Source: Cyanobacteria bacterium TGS_CYA1
Lineage (GTDB): Bacteria; Cyanobacteriota; Vampirovibrionia; Obscuribacterales; Obscuribacteraceae
Assembly (NCBI GenBank): GCA_026129135.1
Contig: JAHCIQ010000008.1
Location: 1 to 64,000 of the forward strand
Length of the DNA stretch: 64,000 bases
Reading direction: 5' to 3'
This document shows, in pieces, positions 25,595 to 35,405 of this stretch. A model generated the notes under the pieces. That model searched no databases, was not told the origin of the DNA, and saw nothing but the letters and a program-made list of their open reading frames with translations. The position numbers were made by a program, and so were the translations under genes. Position 1 is the first letter of the stretch. Each line of letters opens with the position of its first letter.

Positions 25595-27400
25595 ATGCTC
25601 AGCGGACGCTACCAATCTCAATTCGCCAACTATTTTTATGAAGCGCGGGTTTCAGCTATCGGGCCAAGCGGCTACTACTATTTAAGCTGCGACAAGTTTT
25701 CAGTTAATAACGGTAACTCAAAAACGTACTTAGGGTCCTTTGTGGCTGAAATACCCACTCAGAACAACGGAATTTTTAGTGGAAGTGTCACAAACTCTAT
25801 CAACTTTGTCGGAGCTACTAACGGCCAACAAGTTTCAACCACTATCAAGAAAATTGCGGGCAAAGACAATCTTGTTCTTCAAATCGGTCAAGGAAACAGC
25901 GCTGCAAATTTAGAACTGCCAAAAGTCAGCGATAAACTTCGAACTCTTCATGTTGTTTACGACATGGAGGATGGCTTGCCAACAGACGGACCCATTAGAT
26001 CTTTTGTTGCCCATAAAAATGCTAGCGAAAGTTTTTCAGTCCCAGAAATTTTTTCTGAATCTCTCATTGACTTACGAATAATAGATTCAGGCGGTCCTTC
26101 TGTAACGGGTAAAAGAGGGGCAGATTTGGTCTGGGAAATGACTGAATTGGCAATGGCTTATAGAGAACGAAAAAGAATTCTAGAACCTAATTTTCCATGG
26201 GCTATTTGGCTCTTCGAAGTCAATTCATTTAAAGATGATGGAGTCTTCGGAACACTTATTACTGATTTATCCGACCCAGATGACCAACGTCGCGGGTGTG
26301 CCATATTTGGTGACCAATTAGATGGTATGACTCTCTCCGAGCGAACACGAAATCGTTTGCGAACAATTACTCATGAAATCGGACATTGTTTCAATCTTAT
26401 ACATACTGATCGTCGCTCTGGAGTTCAAGACCAGTCTTCATGCTTTATGACGCCGGGAGATTCCGTTGACAGTGATTATTGGGAATCGTTTGATTATAAA
26501 TTCAATAACGACAGCTTGATGGATCTTCATCATGGTTTCTTCTCTGATATTTGCCCGGGTCAATCTCCATTTCGAGATGTAGACCACTTTTCAAAGAAAA
26601 AAGTTAGTTCACTAGAATTAGTTGCGAAGATCGATAAGAACATAACGATTGGTGAACCGGCACTGCTGAAAGTAACTGCAAAAAACAAGTCTAAAAAATC
26701 GATTTTGATTTCTAATTCACTTGCTTTGCAATGGAATCAATGTCGCATCAGAATAGACGGACCCACTGGAACACAGTTCGTGAATCCTCTCTTTCTTTTT
26801 TGTGGCAGGCCAAAAAGAATGACACTTGGGTCTGGCAAAACCTTGAGTGAGTTTGTTTGGTTACACTCCAATTCAAACGGAAACTTCTTCTCTCGAAGTG
26901 GAACCTATAAAATCGGAGTTGAATGGCAAATTGATGCGCAAACGGTTATCCAAGCTGAAGCATGCTTCGTGACTGTTCGTGAGCCTTTAAATGATTTAGA
27001 TCAACTTATTGCAGAAAAATTTTATTCGCCTGAAGTTCGCGAGATATTCGAACTAATGGGAAGCGATTGTCCGACTCTACAATCAACCCAATTGTTATTA
27101 GAAGAAATATCGGAACGTTGGTCCGATGAATCAATTGCGCAAAAGTGTTCTATTGTTCTTGCGCAGAATGCTAACCGAGAGTTTAAATCATTTTCGAAGA
27201 AAGGCTTATCCACCCGAGTCCGCAAGCCTGAAGTTGCCGTTAGAGAACTAATTAAAGCCCTAAGTCCAAATAATAGTTCGCAGAATGTTAAAGATGTCGC
27301 TCGGAAGGTATTGAAAACATCTAGTTCCGATGAACAAGAACAGGTTAAAGCAGAAATCAATTCTAAAAGGAAAAAAAGAACAAATGAAAAAAAACGCTAG
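25595..27400 (+). CDS. Metzincin-like zinc protease
   Basis: This is a 601-residue protein. The zinc site HEIGHCFNLIH at 260-270 is the long metzincin form (HExxHxxxxxH), with a candidate Met-turn (CFMTP, Met near 285) downstream. There is no signal peptide, so export would need another route. Residues 1-120 are beta-rich and residues 340-460 look like an immunoglobulin-like or beta-sandwich domain. The C-terminus is Ser/Lys-rich and helical. It is the first gene of an operon, and the lipoprotein gene starts before its stop. It could be a secreted protease or an effector; the target is unknown. Confidence 0.65.
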   Translation: MLSGRYQSQFANYFYEARVSAIGPSGYYYLSCDKFSVNNGNSKTYLGSFVAEIPTQNNGIFSGSVTNSINFVGATNGQQVSTTIKKIAGKDNLVLQIGQGNSAANLELPKVSDKLRTLHVVYDMEDGLPTDGPIRSFVAHKNASESFSVPEIFSESLIDLRIIDSGGPSVTGKRGADLVWEMTELAMAYRERKRILEPNFPWAIWLFEVNSFKDDGVFGTLITDLSDPDDQRRGCAIFGDQLDGMTLSERTRNRLRTITHEIGHCFNLIHTDRRSGVQDQSSCFMTPGDSVDSDYWESFDYKFNNDSLMDLHHGFFSDICPGQSPFRDVDHFSKKKVSSLELVAKIDKNITIGEPALLKVTAKNKSKKSILISNSLALQWNQCRIRIDGPTGTQFVNPLFLFCGRPKRMTLGSGKTLSEFVWLHSNSNGNFFSRSGTYKIGVEWQIDAQTVIQAEACFVTVREPLNDLDQLIAEKFYSPEVREIFELMGSDCPTLQSTQLLLEEISERWSDESIAQKCSIVLAQNANREFKSFSKKGLSTRVRKPEVAVRELIKALSPNNSSQNVKDVARKVLKTSSSDEQEQVKAEINSKRKKRTNEKKR

Positions 27401-28961
27401 TTTTAGATTGGCATCGCTAGCATTGTTACTGCCACTTATCTCAGGATGCGGTGCTAGAGTAAAAAGTTTTCCCTATGACGAATCTGTCAATGCAAACGTT
27501 GGACACGGCTGGTTTACGAGCAAGGAATACAAAAAACTTGCTGCCGAAGGTTTTGTATATTCCCTTCCTAAAACTGTCATTGAAATATCGGGCAAATGCA
27601 CACTGTACCGCCAATTTTTTTATAAAGGCGAACTAGGGAGCGATAAAATAGCTAAGGTGCTTTTTACTGCAAATCTAGATAATGGTGTCACAGTTTCGCC
27701 CAAAGGTCAGGTTGATCCGACAATGAGATTTCGAATCGACCCAAAAGCTTTGCGAAATTGGCGAGTCAACACAGGTAAAGTAAATTTCGTTTTGTCTGAC
27801 GCTGGTATCATGACCAAAATGAACTCAATATTGGAAGATAAAACCGCTGAAATTATTGAGTCAACAGCCAAGACAGGAATAAACGTGGCGAAGACTATGG
27901 CATTAGCAGGAGCTGATGAACATGTAACCCACGGATTAATTGAAAACGTAGGTACTTTCGACGTTGTCGGAAGAGTCGATCCAGACGAACTGACATGTGG
28001 AGTTAAAAAAGAAATTTTTCAGGATTTGCTGGGACGGGCTCAAGAATTAGCGCATGCGAGCTTGATAAAAGATGAGTTAAGAGACAAAGTTGGAGCAAAG
28101 GATACTATCCTGGTAGTTAACCAAATTTGGATAAATTACGATCCAAAAGAAAACAAAAAAAATAGTTCGAACGAAATCAGAGCTAACGTAGCCAAAAGCA
28201 ATTTCATTACAGGAGTTACTAGAGCTATTACGTTAGAAAATTTCGGAAAAAATTACGTCAACGGAATAGTTACTCGCATTCCAGCATTCGCAGAAGTCAC
28301 TATTTCTGCGACACCTCAAATTCGAAATGGTGAAGAACTTCCAGTCAACTTGAAAGATTTTGTAAAAGCTAGGATTGATGTCATCAAGAATGATGTCCCC
28401 AAAGAAGAGGTTTCGATTGCTAACGCAAATACAAATCTCACCGTAGATAAACAAACATGCCAAACTCAAAAGGTTCAAGTAGAAGCGGCGCATAAATTGC
28501 AGATTGCAAAAAACAAAAATGACAAAGAGCATTGCCGAAAATTGGAAGCAAGCTACAAAGTTAAGATGGATAATTTCAAAAAACGAGAGGACAACTTTGA
28601 AAAAAGAGCAACTGCGATTGTCCAGCAAGCACAAAGTGTGCAACTTGCAAAAGCAGAGCAAGGGATTTTGGAAAAAGGCAAAGACGAGATGACTGAAGAA
28701 AATACAGTAATATACAAAGCTTTGGTCCCCATCTCTCAACTAGGAAGAATCGGGGTTATTCCTGTTCACTCCAATACATTCGTCAAACAAACAAAAAATG
28801 TAGATATCAATGTGGATACAGGGCGTGTTGCTTCTTATGATTTTGAAGCATCGAGCTCTGGAGAGAAAGCCGCGCTGATGCTTGAGCACATTTCTGAATC
28901 TGTAGTAAAAGACGTCCCGGAAATAATAAAGGGACTTTCAGCGGGGAAATCTACAAAATGA
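27384..28961 (+). CDS. Lipoprotein of unknown function
   Basis: This protein of about 525 residues has a lipoprotein signal (RLASLALLLPLISGC, with lipobox ISGC). The start at 27384 gives that signal, whereas an earlier in-frame start at 27330 would lie far inside the metzincin gene. The remainder is a large soluble domain; near residues 370-440 a strongly charged coiled coil appears. I do not recognise the family. Its envelope location next to exported partners suggests a structural or receptor role in whatever the operon builds. The stop overlaps the next start (ATGA). Confidence 0.65.
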   Translation: MKKNASFRLASLALLLPLISGCGARVKSFPYDESVNANVGHGWFTSKEYKKLAAEGFVYSLPKTVIEISGKCTLYRQFFYKGELGSDKIAKVLFTANLDNGVTVSPKGQVDPTMRFRIDPKALRNWRVNTGKVNFVLSDAGIMTKMNSILEDKTAEIIESTAKTGINVAKTMALAGADEHVTHGLIENVGTFDVVGRVDPDELTCGVKKEIFQDLLGRAQELAHASLIKDELRDKVGAKDTILVVNQIWINYDPKENKKNSSNEIRANVAKSNFITGVTRAITLENFGKNYVNGIVTRIPAFAEVTISATPQIRNGEELPVNLKDFVKARIDVIKNDVPKEEVSIANANTNLTVDKQTCQTQKVQVEAAHKLQIAKNKNDKEHCRKLEASYKVKMDNFKKREDNFEKRATAIVQQAQSVQLAKAEQGILEKGKDEMTEENTVIYKALVPISQLGRIGVIPVHSNTFVKQTKNVDINVDTGRVASYDFEASSSGEKAALMLEHISESVVKDVPEIIKGLSAGKSTK

Positions 28962-29467
28962 TTTTCAGAAGAATTTTTCTCTTGATGATCTTAGCATGCG
29001 CAGTACTTCCGGCACACGCATCGGATCGTGTGCCTATTTTTAGATACGAAGATGATTCCAACGGAGTTGTGAAAACAAAAGTTCTAGTTCCGACAGGTAG
29101 CGTCGTTAGATTTCGCGTTAAATCAATGAATGACAAAGTTCAAGGAGATCTCAAAATTGCTGTGGCGGATAAAAACGGAAAACCCCTCAAGCTGAAAGAT
29201 GACAAAGTCGCTATGTGGAAACTTTTAGGAGAGAATCAACAGGAAGAAGTAACAGTTCCTAATACACAAAAGCTAACATTTGTGCTTTCTTCTTTTCGAG
29301 CTGCTTCAAAACTTTATCCTGAAAAAATGATAGATCCCTGGAGTGCAGAAAAACAAGATCCACTAAATGAAATCAACACCCTTGAATTTAGAGAACCCAA
29401 GCGAGGGGAACCCAAAGACAAAGGTAATGTCGTTATTGAAGTAAAAATTATTCCGCCAAAATTTTAA
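28958..29467 (+). CDS. Exported protein of unknown function
   Basis: This is a 169-residue protein with a signal peptide (RIFLLMILACAVLPAHAS). The mature part is beta-rich and Lys-rich, with no Cys. It overlaps the lipoprotein stop by four bases, so the two are translationally coupled. It has no known family; beta-sandwich adaptor or periplasmic partner roles are possible. Confidence 0.6.
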   Translation: MIFRRIFLLMILACAVLPAHASDRVPIFRYEDDSNGVVKTKVLVPTGSVVRFRVKSMNDKVQGDLKIAVADKNGKPLKLKDDKVAMWKLLGENQQEEVTVPNTQKLTFVLSSFRAASKLYPEKMIDPWSAEKQDPLNEINTLEFREPKRGEPKDKGNVVIEVKIIPPKF

Positions 29468-29478
29468 GGTAAATCGAA

Positions 29479-30042
29479 ATGGCAAAAACGCTAAGTGGTA
29501 TCAGTTGGGTCGGCAAATTTCAGGGCAGCGACAAGCTGAGTACTTTGAAAGAACCGTTCAAAACAAACGTAACCAATTTTATTCAAGCACTTAAAAATGC
29601 TGGCGCCTCAGTAGTTATTTCATCTACTCTGCGTTCCGCAGAAAGAGCGTATTTAATGCATTATTGCGACCTTATTGCTACGGGTAAAATAAGTCCCGAT
29701 GCGGTTCCGTCGATGGACGGCGTGGAAATCGAATGGGTTCACAAAGACGCCAGCGGAAAAATGGACAAGGTCAAATCTAAAGCTGCAGCTCAGAAAATGA
29801 AGGCTGCATATAACATCAAAAAGCTAGCTGCACTCAATTCAAATCATATTCGCGGTTTGGCTATTGATATGACAATCTCCTGGACGGGCAATTTGACTAT
29901 CACTAAAGCGGATGGCAAACAAACAACAATTTCTACCGCTCCTAAATCCGGTATGAATACGACATTACATGCAGTCGGAAAAACGTATAACGTTCTCAAA
30001 TTACTTTCGGATAGGCCGCACTGGTCTTTCGATGGTCACTAA
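29479..30042 (+). CDS. M15-type peptidoglycan peptidase
   Basis: This is a 187-residue protein with the zinc motif of D-Ala-D-Ala carboxypeptidase/VanY-type enzymes: SNHIRGLAID (His123, Asp130) and a C-terminal RPHWS (His181), matching SxHxxGxAxD and HW. It should cut peptide bonds in cell-wall stem peptides. There is no signal peptide, which is how phage endolysins and injected effectors look. It lies 11 bases after the exported protein gene. Cleavage of a target cell's wall or the cell's own wall would fit. Confidence 0.72.
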   Translation: MAKTLSGISWVGKFQGSDKLSTLKEPFKTNVTNFIQALKNAGASVVISSTLRSAERAYLMHYCDLIATGKISPDAVPSMDGVEIEWVHKDASGKMDKVKSKAAAQKMKAAYNIKKLAALNSNHIRGLAIDMTISWTGNLTITKADGKQTTISTAPKSGMNTTLHAVGKTYNVLKLLSDRPHWSFDGH

Positions 30043-30065
30043 CATACTGAGTAAAATCTGAAAAA

Positions 30066-32093
30066 ATGAACAACGGTACGGATTACATTCGAATTCTTTC
30101 GATTGATGGAGGTGGGGTCAAAGGAATTATTCCGTGCCTCATTCTCATTGAATTGGAAAAAGCCATCGCCAAATTGACCTACTCTAAACACGAAGATATA
30201 GCGCTTAATAAGTACTTTGAAATGATGGCAGGCACCTCGACGGGAGGGTTGGTTGCGTTGGGCTTAACGGTGCCAAAGCCAGTTAAACCAATTCCGAATT
30301 CTCTAGAATCTGTCAAAATATTCCACTCCGCCACCAATTTGAAAGATGTCTACTTAAATAAGAGCAAAGAGATTTTTCCAAATTCTGGAACGGCATTAAA
30401 AGCAGGCGACAATTTTCCTAGGACAGTTTTTGGTTACGCTGAAGCATTATATCCTTCAATTGGACTAGCAAATGTTTTAAAAGAGTTGTTCGAAAATGCG
30501 GAATTTGGACAAGTCAGAACCGCTAACTGCAATGCATTGCCGGGGAAAGTTCTTATAACATCATACGATTTGACGATGAGAAACTCAACGCATTTCCAAT
30601 CTTGGCTCAAAGAGCATCAAGATATAAAAGCCTCGGATCTTGGACGAGCAACTTCAGCTGCTCCCACGTTTTTTCCATCTAAAGGAATCATCGGAGAATT
30701 TAAGGATACCGAAGAAACAAAAGATACAGATCGACTTCATCGTCATGCTTTTGCCGACGGTGGACTGTTTGCGAACAATCCAGCAATGGCAGCTGCGACC
30801 AAGGCGTCAACCTTGTGTCCAGATAAAAAACTTATCGTTCTTTCGCTTGGCACCGGAAGTGGTGGCAGGACTCTATTTCACGAAGAAGTGAAGTATTGGG
30901 GACAAACGGAATGGCTTGAACCGATGATTTCTACCATGTTTGATGCCGGAAGCTCCGCAACTCACAAATACATTAAGGAGTTCAGTTCAATACCAGATGG
31001 AAAAATTGCATTCTACAAACGAATAGATTTCGAACTTCCATCCAGCTTGAGACCGATGGACAATGCAAAAAATGTTCCAATCTTGAATGAGAAAATTGCA
31101 AAAGAACTACAGGATCCAGTGTTCCAACAGCAAATAGAAGACATTGCGCAAATCCTTGTGGATCCAAATCGACTGAAGCAGCTTCAGCCTACTCCTATTA
31201 TCAACAATCCTATTGAGATGAGAGCAGAACCCTCACTCACGGAGGAACCGCACAAATACTTCTGGGAAGCTACCTCGCGACCGCGCCGGGCTCTCTTGTT
31301 CCACACCGCCTTAGCGTTGCCCATAGCAGTGCTTCTGTTTTGCCTAATACCCGTAGAATTTGAACTTGATACCAGTGCTTATTTTCTTAGTACTCTCAAA
31401 AATATCGGAGTATCGCTGTCCCAAAGTTCAAATATAATAACGCTGTTTTTGATGTTGACTATCATTGTTATCGGTTTTCTCGATGTGGGCAGATATTGCC
31501 AAATCATGGGTCAAGACCGTTTCAACGCACACGAGACAATTAGATTCACTAAAACTGATATAAGCTGGAGTAGTTTTCGAAAAATTTATTGGAAAAGTCG
31601 CGCCTTTTGGTTTGGCGTCGTTGGCTTGGTATCATTGCTTGTTAACGCTGGAATGTATGCTTATGTTTGCCTTCCAGAATCTCGCTGCATTGAGCCAATA
31701 GTTTGGGTCAGCTCTATTTGGATTTTAGTATTCTTCGGGCTTTCTTACGCCTATATCCACTACCCGTTGCGCTCCATTTTATTTCCATCGAAGTGGCAAT
31801 TCGATTACTTCAAATTTGAAGGAACCATCATGGATTCAAAATTCAAAATGGATCTATTCACATTCATTTGGACGTCTATTGTGTTCTTTACATATCCGGT
31901 TCTTATCTTGCTTCTGAATCCCTACATTACTGGTTTAGAGTACGATGACTGGCGATTCCACTTTTATGTTGCTTTCGTCTTGTGCGCAGCGATAACTTCT
32001 GCCAGAGTAATCGTGCATTTCTTGGTACTTCTTGAGGCAAGGCAAGTCGGCAGTTCTAGCAACGAGCAAAACGTCAAGTTAATTGTGGACTAA
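30066..32093 (+). CDS. Patatin-like phospholipase with six C-terminal membrane helices
   Basis: This is a 675-residue protein. The patatin core has the oxyanion loop DGGGVKG (14-20), nucleophile GTSTGG (Ser58) and ADGG (Asp231), a complete Ser-Asp dyad. Such enzymes hydrolyse phospholipid acyl chains. From about residue 400 there are six membrane segments, for example ALALPIAVLLFCLIPV and FVLCAAITSARVIVHFLVLL. The membrane fusion is unusual for this family and puts the lipase beside its substrate. It starts 23 bases after the M15 gene, as the fifth operon gene. Phospholipase and wall peptidase in the same operon suggest an attack on membranes and walls. Confidence 0.75.
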   Translation: MNNGTDYIRILSIDGGGVKGIIPCLILIELEKAIAKLTYSKHEDIALNKYFEMMAGTSTGGLVALGLTVPKPVKPIPNSLESVKIFHSATNLKDVYLNKSKEIFPNSGTALKAGDNFPRTVFGYAEALYPSIGLANVLKELFENAEFGQVRTANCNALPGKVLITSYDLTMRNSTHFQSWLKEHQDIKASDLGRATSAAPTFFPSKGIIGEFKDTEETKDTDRLHRHAFADGGLFANNPAMAAATKASTLCPDKKLIVLSLGTGSGGRTLFHEEVKYWGQTEWLEPMISTMFDAGSSATHKYIKEFSSIPDGKIAFYKRIDFELPSSLRPMDNAKNVPILNEKIAKELQDPVFQQQIEDIAQILVDPNRLKQLQPTPIINNPIEMRAEPSLTEEPHKYFWEATSRPRRALLFHTALALPIAVLLFCLIPVEFELDTSAYFLSTLKNIGVSLSQSSNIITLFLMLTIIVIGFLDVGRYCQIMGQDRFNAHETIRFTKTDISWSSFRKIYWKSRAFWFGVVGLVSLLVNAGMYAYVCLPESRCIEPIVWVSSIWILVFFGLSYAYIHYPLRSILFPSKWQFDYFKFEGTIMDSKFKMDLFTFIWTSIVFFTYPVLILLLNPYITGLEYDDWRFHFYVAFVLCAAITSARVIVHFLVLLEARQVGSSSNEQNVKLIVD

Positions 32094-32126
32094 AACGTGG
32101 TTGATCGCTTCCTTCGTTGCGCTTAG

Positions 32127-34088
32127 TTATTTAGAAAGTCCTTTGCCGTTCCAAAAGCCAGCTATTTGAGGAATCTGATCTGTTTTTTCATCTTCCAGGA
32201 CTTCAGTTTTCGTAGACTCTTTTATCTTGTCGAACACGGTATGGAAATCTTCAAACTTACTGTTTTCCTTCAATACGCTTAGTAAATGTCGAGTGAATAC
32301 TCCATTCGGAGAGCGTTTCGACTCCCAAGATTTCTGATTGACATCACTTGCTGCTATGACCAGCATATTAGTTCCCTCGATAAACTCAGAGGGATTAATG
32401 TTTCCGGCGCTACTGGCCGACGAAGAGGAAGGAAGAATTTTGCTCAGCCCCCCACTGTAACAGGTATCAGCCAGCAGATAAACTCTTTTGGCTTTACACC
32501 GTGTTTTCAATAATCGACAAATTTCCTGCATTGGTATAGCAGTACTGAACAATTTGTCCACTTTTGTATCGTGAGTAATTATGTAATTGAGAGCAGCTAG
32601 ATCTCGATAGGCTGGCGTACCGTGAGACGATAGGAATATAAAGATCAGATCCTCCGGTTTGGTCGCTAAGGGCAGCCATTTATTTCCCAATTGTTCCAAA
32701 ATATTTTCTCGCGACGCCTGTGAATCGCAAAGCGTTTTCACATTTTCGGTCTTAAATCCACATGAATTAGTTAGAAACTTGCCGATATCTTGCGCATCAT
32801 TCACAGCATATTTCAATTTTGGAATGGAAGGGTCTGCAAAATTTCCAATACCCACCAACAGTGCATATCGTTCTCCAATAGGCTTTTCAGCAATCTCTGC
32901 TTGAATTTTCGCATTGGCTAAGATATTAGATATTTTGATTCTCAGTTCATCGAAAATCGGGACTTCTTCTACACCGTTGATAGTAGCTTCATCAAAATCT
33001 TTTTTGGAATCTAAAAAATTGCCTTGACGAGCATTCGCAAGAGAGCGCATGAGTAATGTTTTCAATGCCAAACTTTTATTCCAGCACCAATAAAATTCCA
33101 CTACGCTAGGCGTAAGTCTTCTAATTACATTCTCATCATGGCCAACTAAAAGTTCATACTCTGCAGCTTTTCGCGCAAAATCAGAGTCGGTTTCATTTCC
33201 TGCGAGTAGTTTGAAGGCATTTTGAGAATACATGTTGCTGGTCGTTTTGTCGTCAAGTCGCCAATATAGTTTGCTTAACTGCAAAAGTGTGGAAAATTTC
33301 TCAAGAATATTTTCCTGTTCTGGAGCCGCTAAAACAAGTTCAATTGCTTCTTTATATCTTCCCTGCGCAGCCAACACCTCTGATAAGCGATCGGAAATGT
33401 AGCCGTTTTTATTAATCGGTACAAGTTCCAAACCTTGACGGTAGTATCTCTCAGCGCTGGTTAAATCTCTGGCTTGATAACACAATTCGCCAGCATAAGC
33501 TAAAAGAAATGCCTTTTTTACATTGTTCTGAAAAGGAACTGTTGATTCCAACTTTAATCGCGCCCTTGCGAACTGCAATCCTTTCAGTGGATTTGCCAGC
33601 GCTCTGAAAGTTGATGCTGAAGCCTCTAATACTTGTGCCTTAGCATACATGGATTCTTTGGACGCTTTAATTGCAAGGTCAATGCTATCGACACCAAATT
33701 GGTTATAAGTTTCTTTTGGTCCATCAGTAAAATATTTCCGATCCTTTTCAGACATCGATAGAATATTTAAATTCAGACTATCAAGCTGCTCATATTCAGC
33801 AGCTAACTGATCTAAAAGACTATTAAACTCCTTTTCATCAAGTAGAAATGATCGCCCATTTCTTATTTCGGGAGACAGAAGTTTTGAGAGTCTTCCAGCA
33901 ATTTGGGCTGCTCTCAAGTTGATAGCTTGACCTGCTTGGCCTTGACGTTTTAGCTCTTCAGATATTCTAACTTGAGCGGCTCCAATTTCAGTGTGATTCA
34001 TCGTTGCAATTTCATTTTGTGCAATTGCAGCTGGTACTAACAACTGAAAACCTAAAAACAACAGAATCGTCGACTTGAGCCTATGCAT
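32127..34088 (-). CDS. Exported TPR protein with caspase-like (C14) domain
   Basis: This protein of about 653 residues begins at ATG 34088, which gives a signal peptide (LLFLGFQLLVPAAIAQ). The middle is TPR-like (residues about 130-400). From about 420 it reads as a caspase/metacaspase domain: YALLVGIGNF, His in IFLSSHGTP (near 489), and Cys in LADTCYSGG (near 543), the classic His-Cys dyad. It should be an extracytoplasmic cysteine protease. It converges on the patatin gene with 33 bases between the stops. That could mean it belongs to the same function or only that it is a neighbour. Confidence 0.75.
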   Translation of the reverse strand: MHRLKSTILLFLGFQLLVPAAIAQNEIATMNHTEIGAAQVRISEELKRQGQAGQAINLRAAQIAGRLSKLLSPEIRNGRSFLLDEKEFNSLLDQLAAEYEQLDSLNLNILSMSEKDRKYFTDGPKETYNQFGVDSIDLAIKASKESMYAKAQVLEASASTFRALANPLKGLQFARARLKLESTVPFQNNVKKAFLLAYAGELCYQARDLTSAERYYRQGLELVPINKNGYISDRLSEVLAAQGRYKEAIELVLAAPEQENILEKFSTLLQLSKLYWRLDDKTTSNMYSQNAFKLLAGNETDSDFARKAAEYELLVGHDENVIRRLTPSVVEFYWCWNKSLALKTLLMRSLANARQGNFLDSKKDFDEATINGVEEVPIFDELRIKISNILANAKIQAEIAEKPIGERYALLVGIGNFADPSIPKLKYAVNDAQDIGKFLTNSCGFKTENVKTLCDSQASRENILEQLGNKWLPLATKPEDLIFIFLSSHGTPAYRDLAALNYIITHDTKVDKLFSTAIPMQEICRLLKTRCKAKRVYLLADTCYSGGLSKILPSSSSASSAGNINPSEFIEGTNMLVIAASDVNQKSWESKRSPNGVFTRHLLSVLKENSKFEDFHTVFDKIKESTKTEVLEDEKTDQIPQIAGFWNGKGLSK

Positions 34089-34247
34089 TTCAATACTTTT
34101 CCTATACGCAAAAATTTGTAGGATAATAGTACTGTATCTATCATTATCACAGTGTAGATTGCACAAGATAACTTCCCGTGAGCAGGTCGATGGCTGGCAG
34201 CGTTCTAAATCTTCAAGAGTCGAAAGCGCGTTTGGTTCGCGGAATTA

Positions 34248-35363
34248 CTATTCCTGCTCTACGATTCTCTTCCAAACTGGTCCAAGTCCCTGACCGCCCT
34301 TTGTGATTCTCTCTATGGCTGCCTTGATTTCTAATTGGACTTCGTATTCAGGATCGTCTTTCGCAAGATTTAGAGCTGGCAAAGCTTCTTCTGTGCCTAA
34401 ATCATTCAAGAATCGTGCAGCACGCCAACGAACTAATTTGTTTTGATCTTTTAGAGATTCGATCATAGAAGCCTGCGCAGATGTATCTCCAATATCGGAT
34501 AGGGCATCACCAGCGGTGCGTCTAACGCCAACCGACGAGTCGTGCAATAACGAATAACAAAGTGGTTTTACCGCTTCAACATTGCCAGTCGCACCTAGTG
34601 CTGCCGCGCTGAGTCTTCGAACTTGCGGGTTTTCGTCATTTAAGCTCTGCACCAGCAACGATACTATTTCGTCGCCTTCCTTGAGACTTAGCTCCTGAAC
34701 CCCAGCTAGTCGTCGATGCCAGTCTGGATCATTGAGCCAGTCTTCGAGTGTCTCTAGTTGAACAGAGGTTGATTGTGCCTTGCCCAGGGCTTCTAATTTT
34801 GTTCGCTCAAGAGTGTCAATGTCGAAAATGCCTTGCAATTCTTCCGCCACTTCTTTTGCGATTTCTGCTGGCTCTCCATAGCGTGCGCCGTAATCTGCCC
34901 AATATCTTTCTTTGAGAAAATCTGCACCACTTTCGGCTTGAACAAATTGTGCCGCTTCGTTAAATCGTTCGCCAAGACTAACTCGCGATTCACCCTTTGA
35001 GTCGACGACTTTTACTTGAATGGGAATGCCTTTAAAAGTTTGAACGAGCACTTGAACCTGCCCGGACTTTTCTGCGGATTGGCGCAGTTCGTCGTTGCCT
35101 GCAGGAGCTGTTTCACCGCCAAGTATCGCAGCGGATTTTTCTAGAATCGATTTCCAGTTTGCTCTGGGGTCTTTGTTGAGAGTGAGAAAATCGTGGCAAA
35201 CGAATATGCTTTTTACGCCATCGATTTCTAAAAGTTTCTTGACGTAATCGGGACAATTTTCTCTATTCTCAACAGTGTAGGTGGTTGCCGCACCTATGTT
35301 CTCGTCGAGATTTAGTTTCATGCTGTTGGGGTTGGGAGTGGTTTCGACGGATTTTAGATGCAT
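34248..35363 (-). CDS. cvfC: CvfC-like virulence-factor family protein (Nfu_N + HEAT)
   Basis: This is a 371-residue protein. The N-terminal 80 residues are an Nfu/NifU N-terminal-type domain (TPNPNSMKL). A middle region follows, then HEAT repeats from about 220 (EIVSLLVQSLNDENPQVRRL, VKPLCYSLLHDSSVGVRRTAGDAL). This order and length match conserved virulence factor C of Firmicutes. In those organisms it affects virulence gene expression; here it is probably a housekeeping adaptor, and the name is by similarity of architecture. It is near, but not obviously part of, the restriction operon. Confidence 0.7.
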   Translation of the reverse strand: MHLKSVETTPNPNSMKLNLDENIGAATTYTVENRENCPDYVKKLLEIDGVKSIFVCHDFLTLNKDPRANWKSILEKSAAILGGETAPAGNDELRQSAEKSGQVQVLVQTFKGIPIQVKVVDSKGESRVSLGERFNEAAQFVQAESGADFLKERYWADYGARYGEPAEIAKEVAEELQGIFDIDTLERTKLEALGKAQSTSVQLETLEDWLNDPDWHRRLAGVQELSLKEGDEIVSLLVQSLNDENPQVRRLSAAALGATGNVEAVKPLCYSLLHDSSVGVRRTAGDALSDIGDTSAQASMIESLKDQNKLVRWRAARFLNDLGTEEALPALNLAKDDPEYEVQLEIKAAIERITKGGQGLGPVWKRIVEQE

Positions 35364-35405
35364 GTTTGACCTTTTCTTTCCGTTGGTAGATAAATTTTGG
35401 CGACT

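Noticed and set aside
28233..28739. Minus-strand frame of 168 codons
   Set aside because: Antisense to the lipoprotein gene, with Cys/Phe-rich shadow composition and no start signal.
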